DNA from: Calliopum simillimum
Lineage: Eukaryota > Arthropoda > Insecta > Diptera > Lauxaniidae
Direction: 5' to 3'
Assembly (NCBI GenBank): GCA_951812925.1
Contig: OX638370.1
Location: 123,642,897-123,706,896 of the forward strand
DNA: 64,000 nt
A model generated the notes under the pieces. It ran no database searches. It worked only from the letters and a program-made list of their open reading frames with translations, and was not told the origin of the DNA. The translations under genes were made by a program, and so were the position numbers. Shown here one piece after another: positions 1 through 10,906 of the stretch. Each line of letters opens with the position of its first letter. Within the stretch, counting starts at the first letter, position 1.

Positions 1-1952
1 AATAAATTAAAATAAATATATCCTACCTTTCAAAGACTTCTTTAAAAAAGACAACAAACTGTGAAAAATTAAAAAAGTATTTTTAAATTTCAACTTTCCC
101 TGAAATATCTCCACACACTTTCTTTGTACATAAACGGCATGTGAAGTACTCGACCAGACCTACAATATCTACTAGGTCCAATGCAAAGTGCAAAATCAAT
201 GTAGCACTGTGTTATCTTCAAACGTAGAATTACCACAATGGTTTTCCTTAAAATTTATGAATATGTTAAACAATTCAGAATATTGCTGATTTGCTTTTCT
301 TTTGCTCATTTAAAAATATGTATGTATGCATGTTTATGTAAATAAACTCAATTTTGCTAAAACTTATACCATCAATTTTTTTATTATAACTTACTAAAAG
401 ATATTTTTAGAAAATGTAAATAAAAATATAAGGAACTCAATAGCGTAAGAAGGTATACAAAAGTGCTCAAGAATTCCCTTCGCTATTGCGGTTCCAGATA
501 TAAAGTGTGTTCTTCAATATTTGATACACATATTTACAAAAGCAATGAAAAAAAAAGCAACAACAACAGTAATGATAACAAAACATATGTCGATTATGAG
601 ATCATCTGAGAATTTGTTTGATTTTCTAAATGATATAATACTCAAAATGTATTTCCTGCATCCAAGCCTCATAGACAGCTATTTTCAATTTATTTTATTA
701 ACTGGAATATTTTTTTATAATTCAAATTTGTTTGTTTTAATTTTATTTTTTGTGATTGTTTAACATTCCAAACACAAACGCACGTTTTCTTTTTTACGCA
801 ATATTTTGTTAACAACTAAGTACAACAATAACAACAATTATAGTCTAATTACTTCAAAAAGTTCGCAAACAAACACTGTTCACACTGCTGATTGAAGAAA
901 AATTAAAAACTTGTTTAACGTTGTGAATTCAGAACGTTTTTGAACTAAATTTATTCCTAACTGTTAGCTTTGTTTTTGCCGGAGGAGCTTTTATGTTTTC
1001 GAACAAAATGTGTAGCTATCTGACTTTGTGCCATCAGCAACATGCTGCTGAAAATGTTGCATTGCATTTTGTAAGCAAACACAACGCAACATTTTCACTC
1101 AAATTTCCTTCTCCTTAAATATTTGTTTTTTCTTCTTTCATATATTTTTTCCCTTGAGCAATCAAAACTTTTTTCCCTATCCTAATATACATTGGTACTT
1201 AAATTTTCCTACCTTTAGATCGTTTGACTCAAAATTAATTTCTCAAACGTCCTGAGGCTCCTCTATAATAATTTCATCCTATTCCTTTTGTATTCCAAGG
1301 TTAAAATGCTTTTCCGGTTAAATTAGAACTTTCGGTTCTTTTTATTTTTTTGAACTTTTTTTGACTTGTTTTTGGTGAGCTACCCACAAATGCGGCGTAT
1401 ACATGTCCTTTCTTTAATCTTAATCCTGTTTTTTATTTCTTTTAAAATTTAATCTTTATAATAATTTCTTTTGGACCATAAAACTCACTTTTAGCTTTAT
1501 ATTTTTAGCATTTTCAGAAGTTAATAAACTTTCACTGCATCAATTTAATTTTTTTAAAGGTTGTCATTCTTTTTTTTCGCACGCAAGGATCTTTAATTAA
1601 GGGACAATACAAAACTTCGGAACTTTTTTTTTTTTGAACTTTAACCGAGGGACACCGCTACCGAACCGGACTGCTTAAAATTTGAATTGCACTGATTACT
1701 GCCTGCCTTCGGCAACATGCAAGAATCTATCAATATCTGCACAAGTGATCAAAATTTGGACTAACGTACGACCAATGTATTGGGGTTTTCCTTTGCACCT
1801 TATTTGTTTTTCAATATTAAAATCGGGTTTAATATCCTCCCCCATGGTCAAGGCTACCCCAGCCTTCCAAAAAACTAAAATCTTGTACTCTAATACCATA
1901 CTACAAAAAATATATAAAAAAAAATATTCATATACATGGGTCATATCCCCTA
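1..1952. other. Gene-free AT-rich stretch
   Basis: I see no exon, RNA gene or clear transposon here. Open frames are short and AT-driven. Around 1045-1110 there is a small imperfect inverted repeat (atgttgcattgcattttg against caacgcaacattttc). A 90-codon minus-strand frame (1696-1968) starts in the neighbouring inverted-repeat element and ends just before 1696; I do not recognise its product. Confidence 0.5.
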
Positions 1953-2737
1953 CACGGCGTGCCTTCACCAGTTTTAAATCGAACGTCGTAGCACATCAAA
2001 TTTTTTTCCAGATTCTGTTTACTTATCGTTCAAATGATGTATAAAAAAATTTTCACCCGTGACTCCCCGACTAAAATACGGCTGAATTTAGAAGTAGACG
2101 GTTCGTTGAACATGTTTAAAATGCGAAAGAAATTTTAATTTCGTTAAATCTGGTAAGCAACTTCTAACCTTTGCCTTTAAAACCTAATTTAAATTATGTT
2201 GAAATCTTTTTTTCCCTCTAAGATATCTTAAACTAAAAAGACACAAAAGTGCAAAAAACCCGTTTAGCTAATATTTCGGTCTACGATATCTCTTAGAAGC
2301 ATGAAGATATAAACATAATTTAAATTAGGTTTTAAAGGAAAAAATCAGGGCTTCCAAGTACTTAAGCCAGATTTAACGAATAACGATATGTTACATAGTT
2401 ATATAGCTTCAAAAAATGGCAAAAAAACTACTTTTTTTTGGTTCTTAGGTTAGAATATCTCAAAAACTACACACGATAGAGCAATTCTGAGGTCGGATTC
2501 GCGTTAAGCATCGCAAATGTGATTATTTTAATTTTTGTTTAATGTAGTTAAAAAAATTTTTTTATATATTTTGTTTGGGAAAATGCCCCAATTGGAAAAG
2601 CGATTATCTCAAAATTTAGTCGAGGAGTCACGAGTGAAAATTTTTTTATACATCATTTGAACGATAAGTAAACAGAATCTGGAAAAAATTTTGATGTGCT
2701 CCGACGTTCGATTTAAAACGGGTTAAGGCACGCCGTG
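1953..2737. mobile_element. Inverted-repeat DNA element, CACGGCGTGCC family, copy 1
   Basis: The ends are inverted copies: CACGGCGTGCCTT on the left and AAGGCACGCCGTG on the right. The inverted match continues inward for about 100 bp, through a block reading aacgataagtaaacagaatc on the right. A 4-bp CCTA flanks both ends (1949-1952 and 2738-2741), a likely target-site duplication. There is no transposase, so it is non-autonomous. A second copy lies at 40984-41590, and a smaller palindrome is nested inside at 2140-2380. Confidence 0.75.
2140..2380. mobile_element. Nested palindromic element with TTCGTTAAATCTGG ends
   Basis: TTCGTTAAATCTGG at the left is matched by CCAGATTTAACGAA at the right. 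The arms also pair further in (cctaatttaaattatgtt against aacataatttaaattagg). It is absent from the related copy at 40984-41590, which supports a later insertion into the 1953-2737 element. Confidence 0.6.
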
Positions 2738-3082
2738 CCTACTTGGTACATAAAAATAAGGTATCTCAATCTAAATTAAAATTGATCTACTCTTGAAGAT
2801 CAGAAACTACAGCTATCTTCCCACTTTCCCATTCTTCCACCTAATTTGCATTGTTATTGCAAACGCACAAACAAAACAAAATCTGTTTTCGCTAATTGCT
2901 TTTATCTCTATCTCGATGCATTCTATCATATGGTTTGTAAGCTGGATGTACCTCCCACGCATGATCGCAGTAGGAACACATGTCATCGACAAATACCCAG
3001 TCAGTACAAAGTCATGATTCCTATGTCATCGTTTCACTATATAAATATTAGTGTGTATTGAAATATACGGACGAATTTTAAA
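2738..3082. other. Spacer with an odd short minus-strand reading frame
   Basis: No supported gene. A 29-codon minus frame at 2892-2981 (MCSYCDHAWEVH...) has a protein-like composition and a CxxC pair, but no splice acceptor lies between it and the upstream in-frame stop. It may be a relic exon or chance. Confidence 0.3.
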
Positions 3083-5118
3083 ACCCAATTCCACACTCAA
3101 ATTATGAAAGAAGAGAGATAAAAAATTCAGGGAATATACATTTTTTACTTTAAAATAAATTCCTAGCTGGCCAAATGGCCATTGTTTATAAAAACCGAGT
3201 GATTTTGTACTGGAGCCTATCTTACGGTAAATTTTTTCCCAAAAACACCATAGATCTCGATTCGTAGTCTAAAATAACTTAAATGTGCAAAGTTTCAGAG
3301 AGATCGTATGACGTGCAGGAGCGTCAGCAAAGGAATAAGAAACGATTATCTACAATGAAACGAATACTTTTTGTACTGGAGCCTATCTAACGGTATATTT
3401 TTTTCCAAAAAACACTACAGATCTCAGTTCGTAGCCCAAAACAACTTATATATGCAATTTTTCAGAGAGATTGTATGACGTGCAGGAGTGTCAGCAAAGA
3501 AAAAAAAGCACTTATTTTCAATCAAACATTTAATTGTTGTACTAGAGTCCATCTAATGGTTAATTTTTTTTCAAAAAAATTTTGTGGTACTTGATTCATC
3601 ATAAAAAATAAACTATGCATCCAAATTTTAAGATTAGTGGAACGACGTGTGGGAGTGTCAGCGAAGGATTAAAAAATGGTATACAGCCATTTCATGCCTA
3701 TCGTAACAAGATCTGCCACACCCCTTCCAAATTCGCTGAAATTTGGTACATGGTTTCGTTTCATGCTTAAACTTTGAGAAATGGCAAAAAAAAATTTGCG
3801 ATTTTTTGTGTGGCTTGTGGAGGGGTGCAAAAAGTCGAAAAATAGGTTAAATGTAAGAAACTCTCCTCAAATAATTACCAATAACTTGGCCATTTCTTAA
3901 CCGATTTTCATGTTTAGATCTGTTTTGGAAAGGTATTGAATCAGGTTATAAGCTGAAAATAAAATTTTTCGTAGTTGATAAAAAGTACTATATTTATTAC
4001 TATTTTAGTACTAAACTACAAAAAACGTGCCCAAATACACTTTTGTTACCTTACAAAATATTTTTTTTGGATAGAAAAAAAAATAATCTTTCAGTCAAAA
4101 AAGAGAGAAAATTGGTATGTCTCGAGGCTTAGAAGTTATGATTTTTTGAAAATTAAAAAAAAAGGTCCGATCAGAAAATGGCCCATAGCTGGAGCATTTC
4201 TTATCTCATTTTTATGTTTGAATCATTTTTAGAAAGGGATTGAATCATTCTATGCGAACAAGTAAAAGTTTTTTGTATTCGGTAAAAATTACTAAATTTA
4301 CTACTATTTTAGTACTAAAAACGCTTTAGTACCTATTTTCGACCTTCCAAAATATTTTTTTAGAAAAGTTATTGGTAATTATTTGAGGAGAGTTTGTTAC
4401 ATTTTACTTATTTTTCGTCTTTTTGCACCCCTCCACAAGCCACACAAAAAATCGCAAAATTTTTTTTTTGCCATTTCTCAAAGTTTAAGCATGAAACGAA
4501 ACCATGTACCAAATTTCAGCGAATTTGGAAGGGGTGTGGCAGATCTTGTTACGATAGGCATGAAATGGCTGTATACCATTTTTTAATCCTTCGCTGACAC
4601 TCCCACACGTCGTTCCACTAATCTTAAAATTTGGATGCATAGTTTATTTTTTATGATGAATCAAGTACCACAAGTTTTTTTTTGAAAAAAATTAACCGTT
4701 AGATGGACTCTAGTACAACAATCAAACGTTTGATTGAAAATAAGTGCTTTTTTTTCTTTGCTGACACTCCTGCACGTCATACAATCTCTCTGAAAAATTG
4801 CATATATAAGTTGTTTTGGGCTACGAACTGAGATCTGTAGTGTTTTTTGGAAAAAAAATCTACCGTTAGATAGGCTCCAGTACAAAAAGTATTCGTTTCT
4901 CTGAAAATTTGCACACCTAAGTTATTTTAGACCACGAATCGAGATCTATGGTGTTTTTGGGAAAAAAATTTACCGTAAGATAAGCTCCAGTACAAAATCA
5001 CTCAGTTTTTATAAACAATGGCCATTTGGCCAGCTAGGAATTTATTTTAAAGTAAAAAAATGTATATTCCCTGAATTTTGTATCTCTCTTCTTTCATAAT
5101 TTGAGTGTGGAATTGGGT
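3083..5118. mobile_element. 2.0 kb foldback (long inverted-repeat) element
   Basis: The outer ends acccaattccacactcaa and ttgagtgtggaattgggt are inverted copies, and the two arms pair for roughly 750-800 bp each. Paired landmarks include ctggccaaatggccattg and the blocks ending in gagatctatggtg. The centre (about 3870-4365) is not simply palindromic: it has two diverged direct copies of a block containing actattttagtactaaa. No coding region is visible, and a transcript would form a long hairpin. Confidence 0.75.
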
Positions 5119-5300
5119 GTTCGTTTTTCGATACACATTAATAAATATGCATGTATTTTTCAAATTATTACCTACAATAAAAAAACATATAAGAAGAAGG
5201 ATATCTATAAGAGCTGGCAGATACAAGTTACTCCTGGGTACCCGATTATTTAAGGAAACGTTTGTCAATGGAAACGGAAATGTGTTGTTTTCATTTATAT

Positions 5301-5776
5301 AGGGCTAGTTTACATAGACATTCATAATCGAAATAATCATATTTGGTGATTATTTTAATCATGGAATGAATGAGCAAACGATGCCACTTCACGAAATCAA
5401 ACAGAGTTGTGTTGTAAAATATTTCACAAAAACAGAGTTGTGTTGTAAAATGTTCCACAATTTGTTCCTTGTGGGAGTAAAATAATATAGTTTTCGTGAA
5501 GAAATCTACGAGATGGATGAAATAAATTGTTAATAGAAATCTTTGAATCAGTACCAACAAAATTTGAGAGACCAAACAAAATTAACTCACAATTTGACAC
5601 AAATTTGTCGTATGAAAAAATAATACAAAAAAGTATTAAAATAAATAGCATGAAAAAAGTAGTAAAATAGTACTAGTAATCTAAAATCACATGAATGTGA
5701 GCAAAATATAGTTTTAATCATAAAGCAAAAAAATTCATGATTATTTTGATTAAGAATGTCTATGTAAACTAGCCCT
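5301..5776. mobile_element. MITE with AGGGCTAGTTTACATAGAC ends
   Basis: The first 23 bases, beginning AGGGCTAGTTTACATAGAC, recur inverted at 5754-5776. The pairing continues imperfectly through an aataatcat block. Inside is a short direct repeat with the core agagttgtgttgtaaaat (about 5402 and 5432). No transposase is encoded. The target duplication is not clear. Confidence 0.7.
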
Positions 5777-5913
5777 TACGGAAACGTTTCAATGAGAAAC
5801 AGATCCAGAGCTGCCACCGATTTTTCTTTCACACTTTTTACCTTGCTGAGCCGTCTGCCATTTCACTGACAATTAATTTGGCGTTTACCAAATCGCAACA
5901 CTATTCTTACATA

Positions 5914-6479
5914 TGAGGAGTAATCGAACAAAAAGTAACATTTCCATGTTTCCTTTTTTTTCAGAAATCAATAAAATGTGATTAAAAAAGGTAGCATATT
6001 TTTTTAAAAAAATATGTTTATGCATAAATATATGTACACTAAAAAAACTGCCTTACAATCGCGTTTTTACACATTTAAAAACTTTCATATTAATGGAGAT
6101 AACTGAGTTTGAAATTTGGAAATGTTACCTTTTGTCAGGAAATGTTGGAAATTTTACTTTTTGATAATCATTAAACTGAAATGATGCCTTGTGGGAGCAA
6201 TAAATGCAACTGAAAATGTTCGACGAAGACTATGATTAGTGATTAGTATTTTATAGGTAAATGTAATTTTTCGTCAGAACTACAAAAAAATTGTAAGTGG
6301 AGTGGAAATGTTACTTTTTGTTCGAAAATCGACGAAAAACGCGGTTTTCTTGGGAACTGTTATCCTTTGAACTGCCAAATTCAACTGAAATGTGTAGTTC
6401 ATAGATTTACATACGATTCGTCAAAAAAAAGCAAAAAGCCATAAACTGGAAATGTTACCTTTTATTCGACTACTCCTCA
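5914..6479. mobile_element. MITE with TGAGGAGT ends (copy in spacer)
   Basis: TGAGGAGTAATCGAACAAAA at the left matches, inverted, the right end TTTTATTCGACTACTCCTCA, and the pairing extends through ggaaatgttac. Flanks read ata on the left and tat on the right, consistent with a TA duplication. The interior repeats aaatgttac-type blocks. Terminal bases resemble those of the larger element at 10107-16740. Confidence 0.7.
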
Positions 6480-7021
6480 TATATTCTGGAATAATTTACT
6501 ATTTAATTTTTATTTTAAATAATTGAGACGGATACATTTTTGATTTTAACTTTAATTTGCTTTTAATTATTTTGAAAGGTTTTTACTTGTTTACATTTTA
6601 CAGTTTTAAAAAAAAAAAAAAAATTTATTTCCCTGAATTTGGAGATGCCACTTGCCTTTTTTTTTTTTTTTGGGTTAAACTATCTAATTTATTAAAAAAT
6701 TGGAAACTAATAAAAAAAAAATTCAAAAATATAACATGAGTCGCATTTTTACTTTTTTTATTTTTAATGTTATATATTATTAAATACCTCTTATATAGTG
6801 GAGATTCCACTTGACATCTCCGATTTTTATGGAAATTGGTGAAAAGTAAGTATTTGGCACACATATTATTGTGGTAAAAGTGTTTCCCGAAATTTTGAAT
6901 CTATACAGTTCTTTAATTTTAAAGAGCTTAAGCTCTGCTTTACAATTTTCTAGCTTTGAGATTATTAAATTTTAAGATTTTTGGCATTTTTTTACATTTT
7001 CAGTTTTGTTAACTATGTAAC
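6480..7021. other. AT-rich spacer, nothing recognised
   Basis: Homopolymer-rich sequence with A and T runs at 6607-6622 and 6658-6671. No gene or clear repeat seen. Confidence 0.5.
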
Positions 7022-7268
7022 GGTGCCAGTTTAGAGCAGCTACTCTGATTGGAGCTGATTGTGCACCAAACCATGATGAATATCGTAGGCCACTTATCTC
7101 ATAATTTTGGTGACGACATAACAGTGCTTAAGTAACTAAATTACAAACAGAAATGGCTTTTTATGTGATGGTTTTTAGTACTGTGCAATATTTAAGCTAT
7201 CATTTTTTAGGTAAGTGGCTTGTGATATTAGACAATCTGCTGCAACCAGAGTACTCTAAAGTGACACC
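7022..7268. mobile_element. Small imperfect-TIR MITE (GGTGCCAG...)
   Basis: The left end GGTGCCAGTTTAGAGCAGCT is an imperfect inverted match of the right end (gagtactctaaagtgacacc). A second inner inverted pair contains gccacttatc and gtaagtggc. Length 247 bp, with no coding capacity. Confidence 0.5.
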
Positions 7269-7569
7269 ATTGCAATGTCAACAAAACTAAAAAAAGACAA
7301 AAATCTGTATAAATCCAAATTTCCAAAAATCTGAAAATTAAATAATCTCATAACTAGAAAATTGAAGTAACCAAATTGTTGTATTGAGGTGACGATATGT
7401 TCTTTTTTAGTAATCCCTGATGATGAAAATGAAAAAGCATCTTTTTTGAAATATGTTTTTAGTGGGAACATTTAAAGCACTTGAATTTATAGCCAAAGTA
7501 GAGAATACTTTAATTACTTAGAATGCAAAAAGGTCGAATGAAATAAAGAACTACTTCCATATTGTCACT

Positions 7570-7802
7570 CTTAGGCCAGATTCACGAAAGTGAAAATTAT
7601 TGAATTTGAGCTGTAACTATTTGAAATTTTAAAAAATATTAAAATTGTCTTTCGTGTTATGAACTATGCATTTGCTATTGTACTTAAACTACTTCAGATA
7701 TCGCTTTCATACTTCTGGCATAACTTTTTTGAACTATTTTGTAAAAGAAAACCACATTAGTGCAAAACTGAAAAATTTGCACTTTCGTGAATCTGTCCTA
7801 AG
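7570..7802. mobile_element. Small MITE with CTTAGGCCAGATTCACGAAA ends
   Basis: CTTAGGCCAGATTCACGAAA at the left and tttcgtgaatctgtcctaag at the right are inverted with one mismatch. 233 bp, non-coding. It lies just downstream of the poly(A) signal of the LITAF-like gene. Confidence 0.6.
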
Positions 7803-7954
7803 GGTGACGATATATTAACTTCATTTTATTTTAAATTTTTTACAAATTTCGTATATTTTATTTATCGTTATGTAATACTCGTTTATGTACACATTTTTAT
7901 ATGTATGTATCTTTTTCGAAAAGTGTGAAATTTTATTATAAAATAAAATTTTCA

Positions 7955-7960
7955 TTTATT
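7955..7960 (-). promoter_or_regulatory. Candidate poly(A) signal of the LITAF-like gene
   Basis: AATAAA on the minus strand, about 100 bp beyond the stop codon of the exon at 8062-8164 and in its orientation. Confidence 0.5.
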
Positions 7961-8061
7961 CAAAAATATATAAAAATAAATTCATATTTCATTTTCTTAG
8001 GCATTTCTCAGCCTTTAAATTAGCAGCAGATCAAAATTGTAGAGCAAGTTAGTATAATACT

Positions 8062-8164
8062 TTAGCCCGAATAGCTTCCAATATATGCGTTACAGTTAGG
8101 ACAGTAGTGATTAGCGTTTTGACAAGAATCCATGCAGTAGGGTAGGCACACGCATGGCCAACAT
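8062..8164 (-). CDS. LITAF-domain protein, 3' terminal coding exon
   Basis: This is the last coding exon of a LITAF-like gene. A TTTCAG acceptor (8170-8165) is followed by one base completing a split codon and then 33 residues and TAA. The peptide starts CWPCVCLPYC, continues through a histidine and CPNC, and ends in a glycine/tyrosine-rich tail: the second half of a LITAF domain, which donates the later zinc-binding cysteines and follows the membrane-dipping hydrophobic segment. LITAF proteins sit on the cytosolic face of late endosomes and lysosomes. Its entry phase fits the phase-2 donors of all four upstream first exons (19929, 24799, 31992, 33375). The nearest partner is 19616-19929, which implies an 11.45 kb intron. 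I found no second copy of this exon. Confidence 0.88.
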
Positions 8165-9518
8165 CTGAAATAAAGAAAAAATGAGTAATGATTACGTATT
8201 CATAAATATGCAAATCTATTTGAGATTATTTAATTCTATTTATTATTATTCTATTTGTAGTTATAAAACAAGAAAAGGTAATTTGTAGGCATAAAACCTG
8301 CTATAGATGTTGAAAGTTCCAAAACCCACTTTAAATTGTATCGATATCAACTGTTTTCTTCGAAAAATTGCAAAAAAAACTGAACGAACAACATTAGACA
8401 AATCATCTCAATTATGCTAATGATTTTTTAGTACATCGTTGACGTTTAACGATTTTAAAGAATAACAGTTAATGTTTTAAAAATTTGACACGAAAAGTGT
8501 GTTATAATTTGTAATCAATCATTAAAGTTAGTTCAACCTAATTCATGAAGCCTCTACTTCGACCAATTTTAATGGAGTTGCATCAAATTGAATTATTCCG
8601 TGGAAAAGTAGCGGGAATGTAGATGTCACACTTTAAAAAACAAAATCTATGAAATTCGTTGCAGTTTTTCTGAATTGTGAGAAAACGTCACGCGGAGCTC
8701 ATGTAGGGTTCTCATTTTTGAGGCCTCATTTTCTTCCAAATTAAATGGAGTTTCAAGATATTAAACTTTATTATGGAAAAGCACAGGAAATTAAGTTAAA
8801 AACACTGTTTAAAAATATCTCATTCATTTACTCTAATAACTGACGTACATAAATTAAAAAGGTAATTTTTCAATTGCTTATAAAATTTTCAATAAAAAAT
8901 TAAAAAGGGCAAAGGATAAAGATAAAACATTAACAAATGAAAATTAATTTTATTAACTTACAAATTTTCTCTCAATGTCCTCTTAAACAAAATTCAAAAA
9001 AAAAGTTCATAGTTTACTTTTTTTAAATAATTCCAGTGCAACTACCCATATGTATGTAATAAAGAATACAAAGTCTATAAATAAAGTGTTCAAATCTAAA
9101 ATACGGTACTGCAAAAAACATTGGTAATTTAAATAAAATGAAAAAAAAAAAAAAATAATTATTTATGGTTATAAGTATTAACCAAGTTCAAAAGAAAAAC
9201 CATGATGTAATTTTTCATTGCTCAAACTGTAACTAAGTTGTGTTGTACAGAAAAATTGGTCACAATGTTCTTTATAAAACATATCTTATTTAAAAGTGTA
9301 CGATAGTGTATATCGTTTCTCATCATTTGTAACTCTCGATCCTTTATCACTTTTACTACAAAATCAATCAGCAGGCAGAGCTATTTTCAGGAGCACTTCC
9401 AGGAAATAATGCAATTTGCCTTGAGTCAACAGCCATTATCGTCTTTGTTAAATTTCACCTATAAAGTTTAAACTTTTCCAATTAGATCTTTACTTTTGCA
9501 TTTACTTTCTCCCAGGCA
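8165..9518. other. Intron sequence, nothing recognised
   Basis: This is the downstream end of the intron between the LITAF exons at 19616-19929 and 8062-8164. No exon, RNA gene or bounded element seen. A 14-base A run lies near 9142. Confidence 0.5.
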
Positions 9519-9962
9519 TTGAAATAAGCTGTAGTAATACCCTATTTCTGCAGTAATAACTTCAAATTTGCAGTAATAACTTCAGAATATTGTAAAAAAT
9601 TGTAATAATAATTTTCACCCAAATTCATATTACTTTGTTTTGCGTTAATCGTTGAAACTAAATACTCATTTTATTTCGCTTATAACCGTTGTTTTAGTTG
9701 TCTAACCTCATCAATTTGGGCTAAAATGTAGCAACTACAATAAGTACTCGGCAACTCTACTTTACACATATTTTTATAAATGCATTCGAAGAAAATTTCG
9801 CTATAAATTTTCAATTTTTAATTGAACCGTTGCCATGATATCTGTTATTAAATATCAATATTTAATATTAATCACTTCAATAAGCCATTAAAAAAATTTT
9901 GCTAAAAATTGCAAATAAAAACAACAAAAAAATTCTGCAGTAATAACTTTTTCTTATTTCAA
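9519..9962. mobile_element. Possible MITE with TTGAAATAAG ends
   Basis: TTGAAATAAG at 9519 and CTTATTTCAA ending at 9962 are inverted. Just inside both ends, and at 9570, a ctgcagtaataactt block repeats. The arms do not pair far, so the boundaries are tentative. Confidence 0.35.
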
Positions 9963-10415
9963 CCCCTGCTTTCTCCAATAATAATTTTTCCATTTTTATC
10001 TAAAAAGAACAAATGTTTTTGCTTTTTCTGCATTTCCGAGAACGCTCATTTCCATTTTTGTTGGTGGTTTATATAATTGTAAATACTCTCTGCAGTAGTT
10101 AACAATTGAGGAGTGATTTTTCAAAAGGGCGTAAAACCACTTCCAACCTCGAACAAACCTAAGGATGCCATCGCCATTACCATGCTAAAATGCATCCTCT
10201 AGTTAAAAATTCATTTCAAAAAATTAATTTTACCTAGGTAAAATCGTGATCAAAAGTCGCATTTCAGAACAGAATGGCTTATTTCCATATAATTTCATAG
10301 AATTTGTAGAGTTTGATACAAAAAGACGTATTTCGAATAGTAGCCAAAAAAAACGTTTATTATTTTTTATATGCTCCAGGCTATATAGGTGCTTACATAC
10401 CATACCTATAGATAT

Positions 10416-10893
10416 TGTTACGAAATTTCCTGTCACTTATGACGATAATTTCAATCTCTTACTGTTTTCTGAGTTCGATCACTGGATTGTGTAGCAATCA
10501 AAAACACACACTTTATTTAGTTATAAAATGGTTTATTTAAATCACAAATGTTTATTTTCACACGGTACAATTGTTTACTTCACTATTTGTTACATTCAAA
10601 ATCTAATATTACAATTAGCACTTTATTTACTTTCACTGGCACTGTGTGTACAACTCTTTCATTTTATTGCTTAAAATCAACTGTGTTGCAACTCTCATGA
10701 ACAGCTCCTTTTATACCCAAATGAACGTTCTAGAATTGCATTAGCGAAACATCTGGCAACATCTCGTTGATTCTTTCGGCTAATAGTTTCCTGACAAAAC
10801 TTGGCATCACTGTCAAGTACTATTGTGACGTCACTGGTTCTATTCTCGAAATGTCGCGAAGGTTTTTTTCAAGTGTTGTTATTTTTCGTCACA
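10416..10893 (-). repeat. 3' LTR of the Gypsy element
   Basis: 478 bp. On the minus strand it runs from TGTGACGAAAAATAAC to TTTCGTAACA. It is near-identical to 15981-16458. Confidence 0.92.
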
Positions 10894-10906
10894 CTGCCCT
10901 CCTCTT
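10894..10906 (-). other. Polypurine tract of the Gypsy element
   Basis: The minus strand reads AAGAGGAGGGCAG directly before the 3' LTR. It overlaps the last codon region of pol. Confidence 0.7.

Noticed and set aside
521..763. Plus-strand 80-codon frame
   Set aside because: Composition is low-complexity Phe/Leu/Lys, typical of AT-rich spacer; no domain or splice context.
10893..10905. An env gene for the Gypsy element
   Set aside because: Pol ends within a few bases of the 3' LTR, so there is no room for env.
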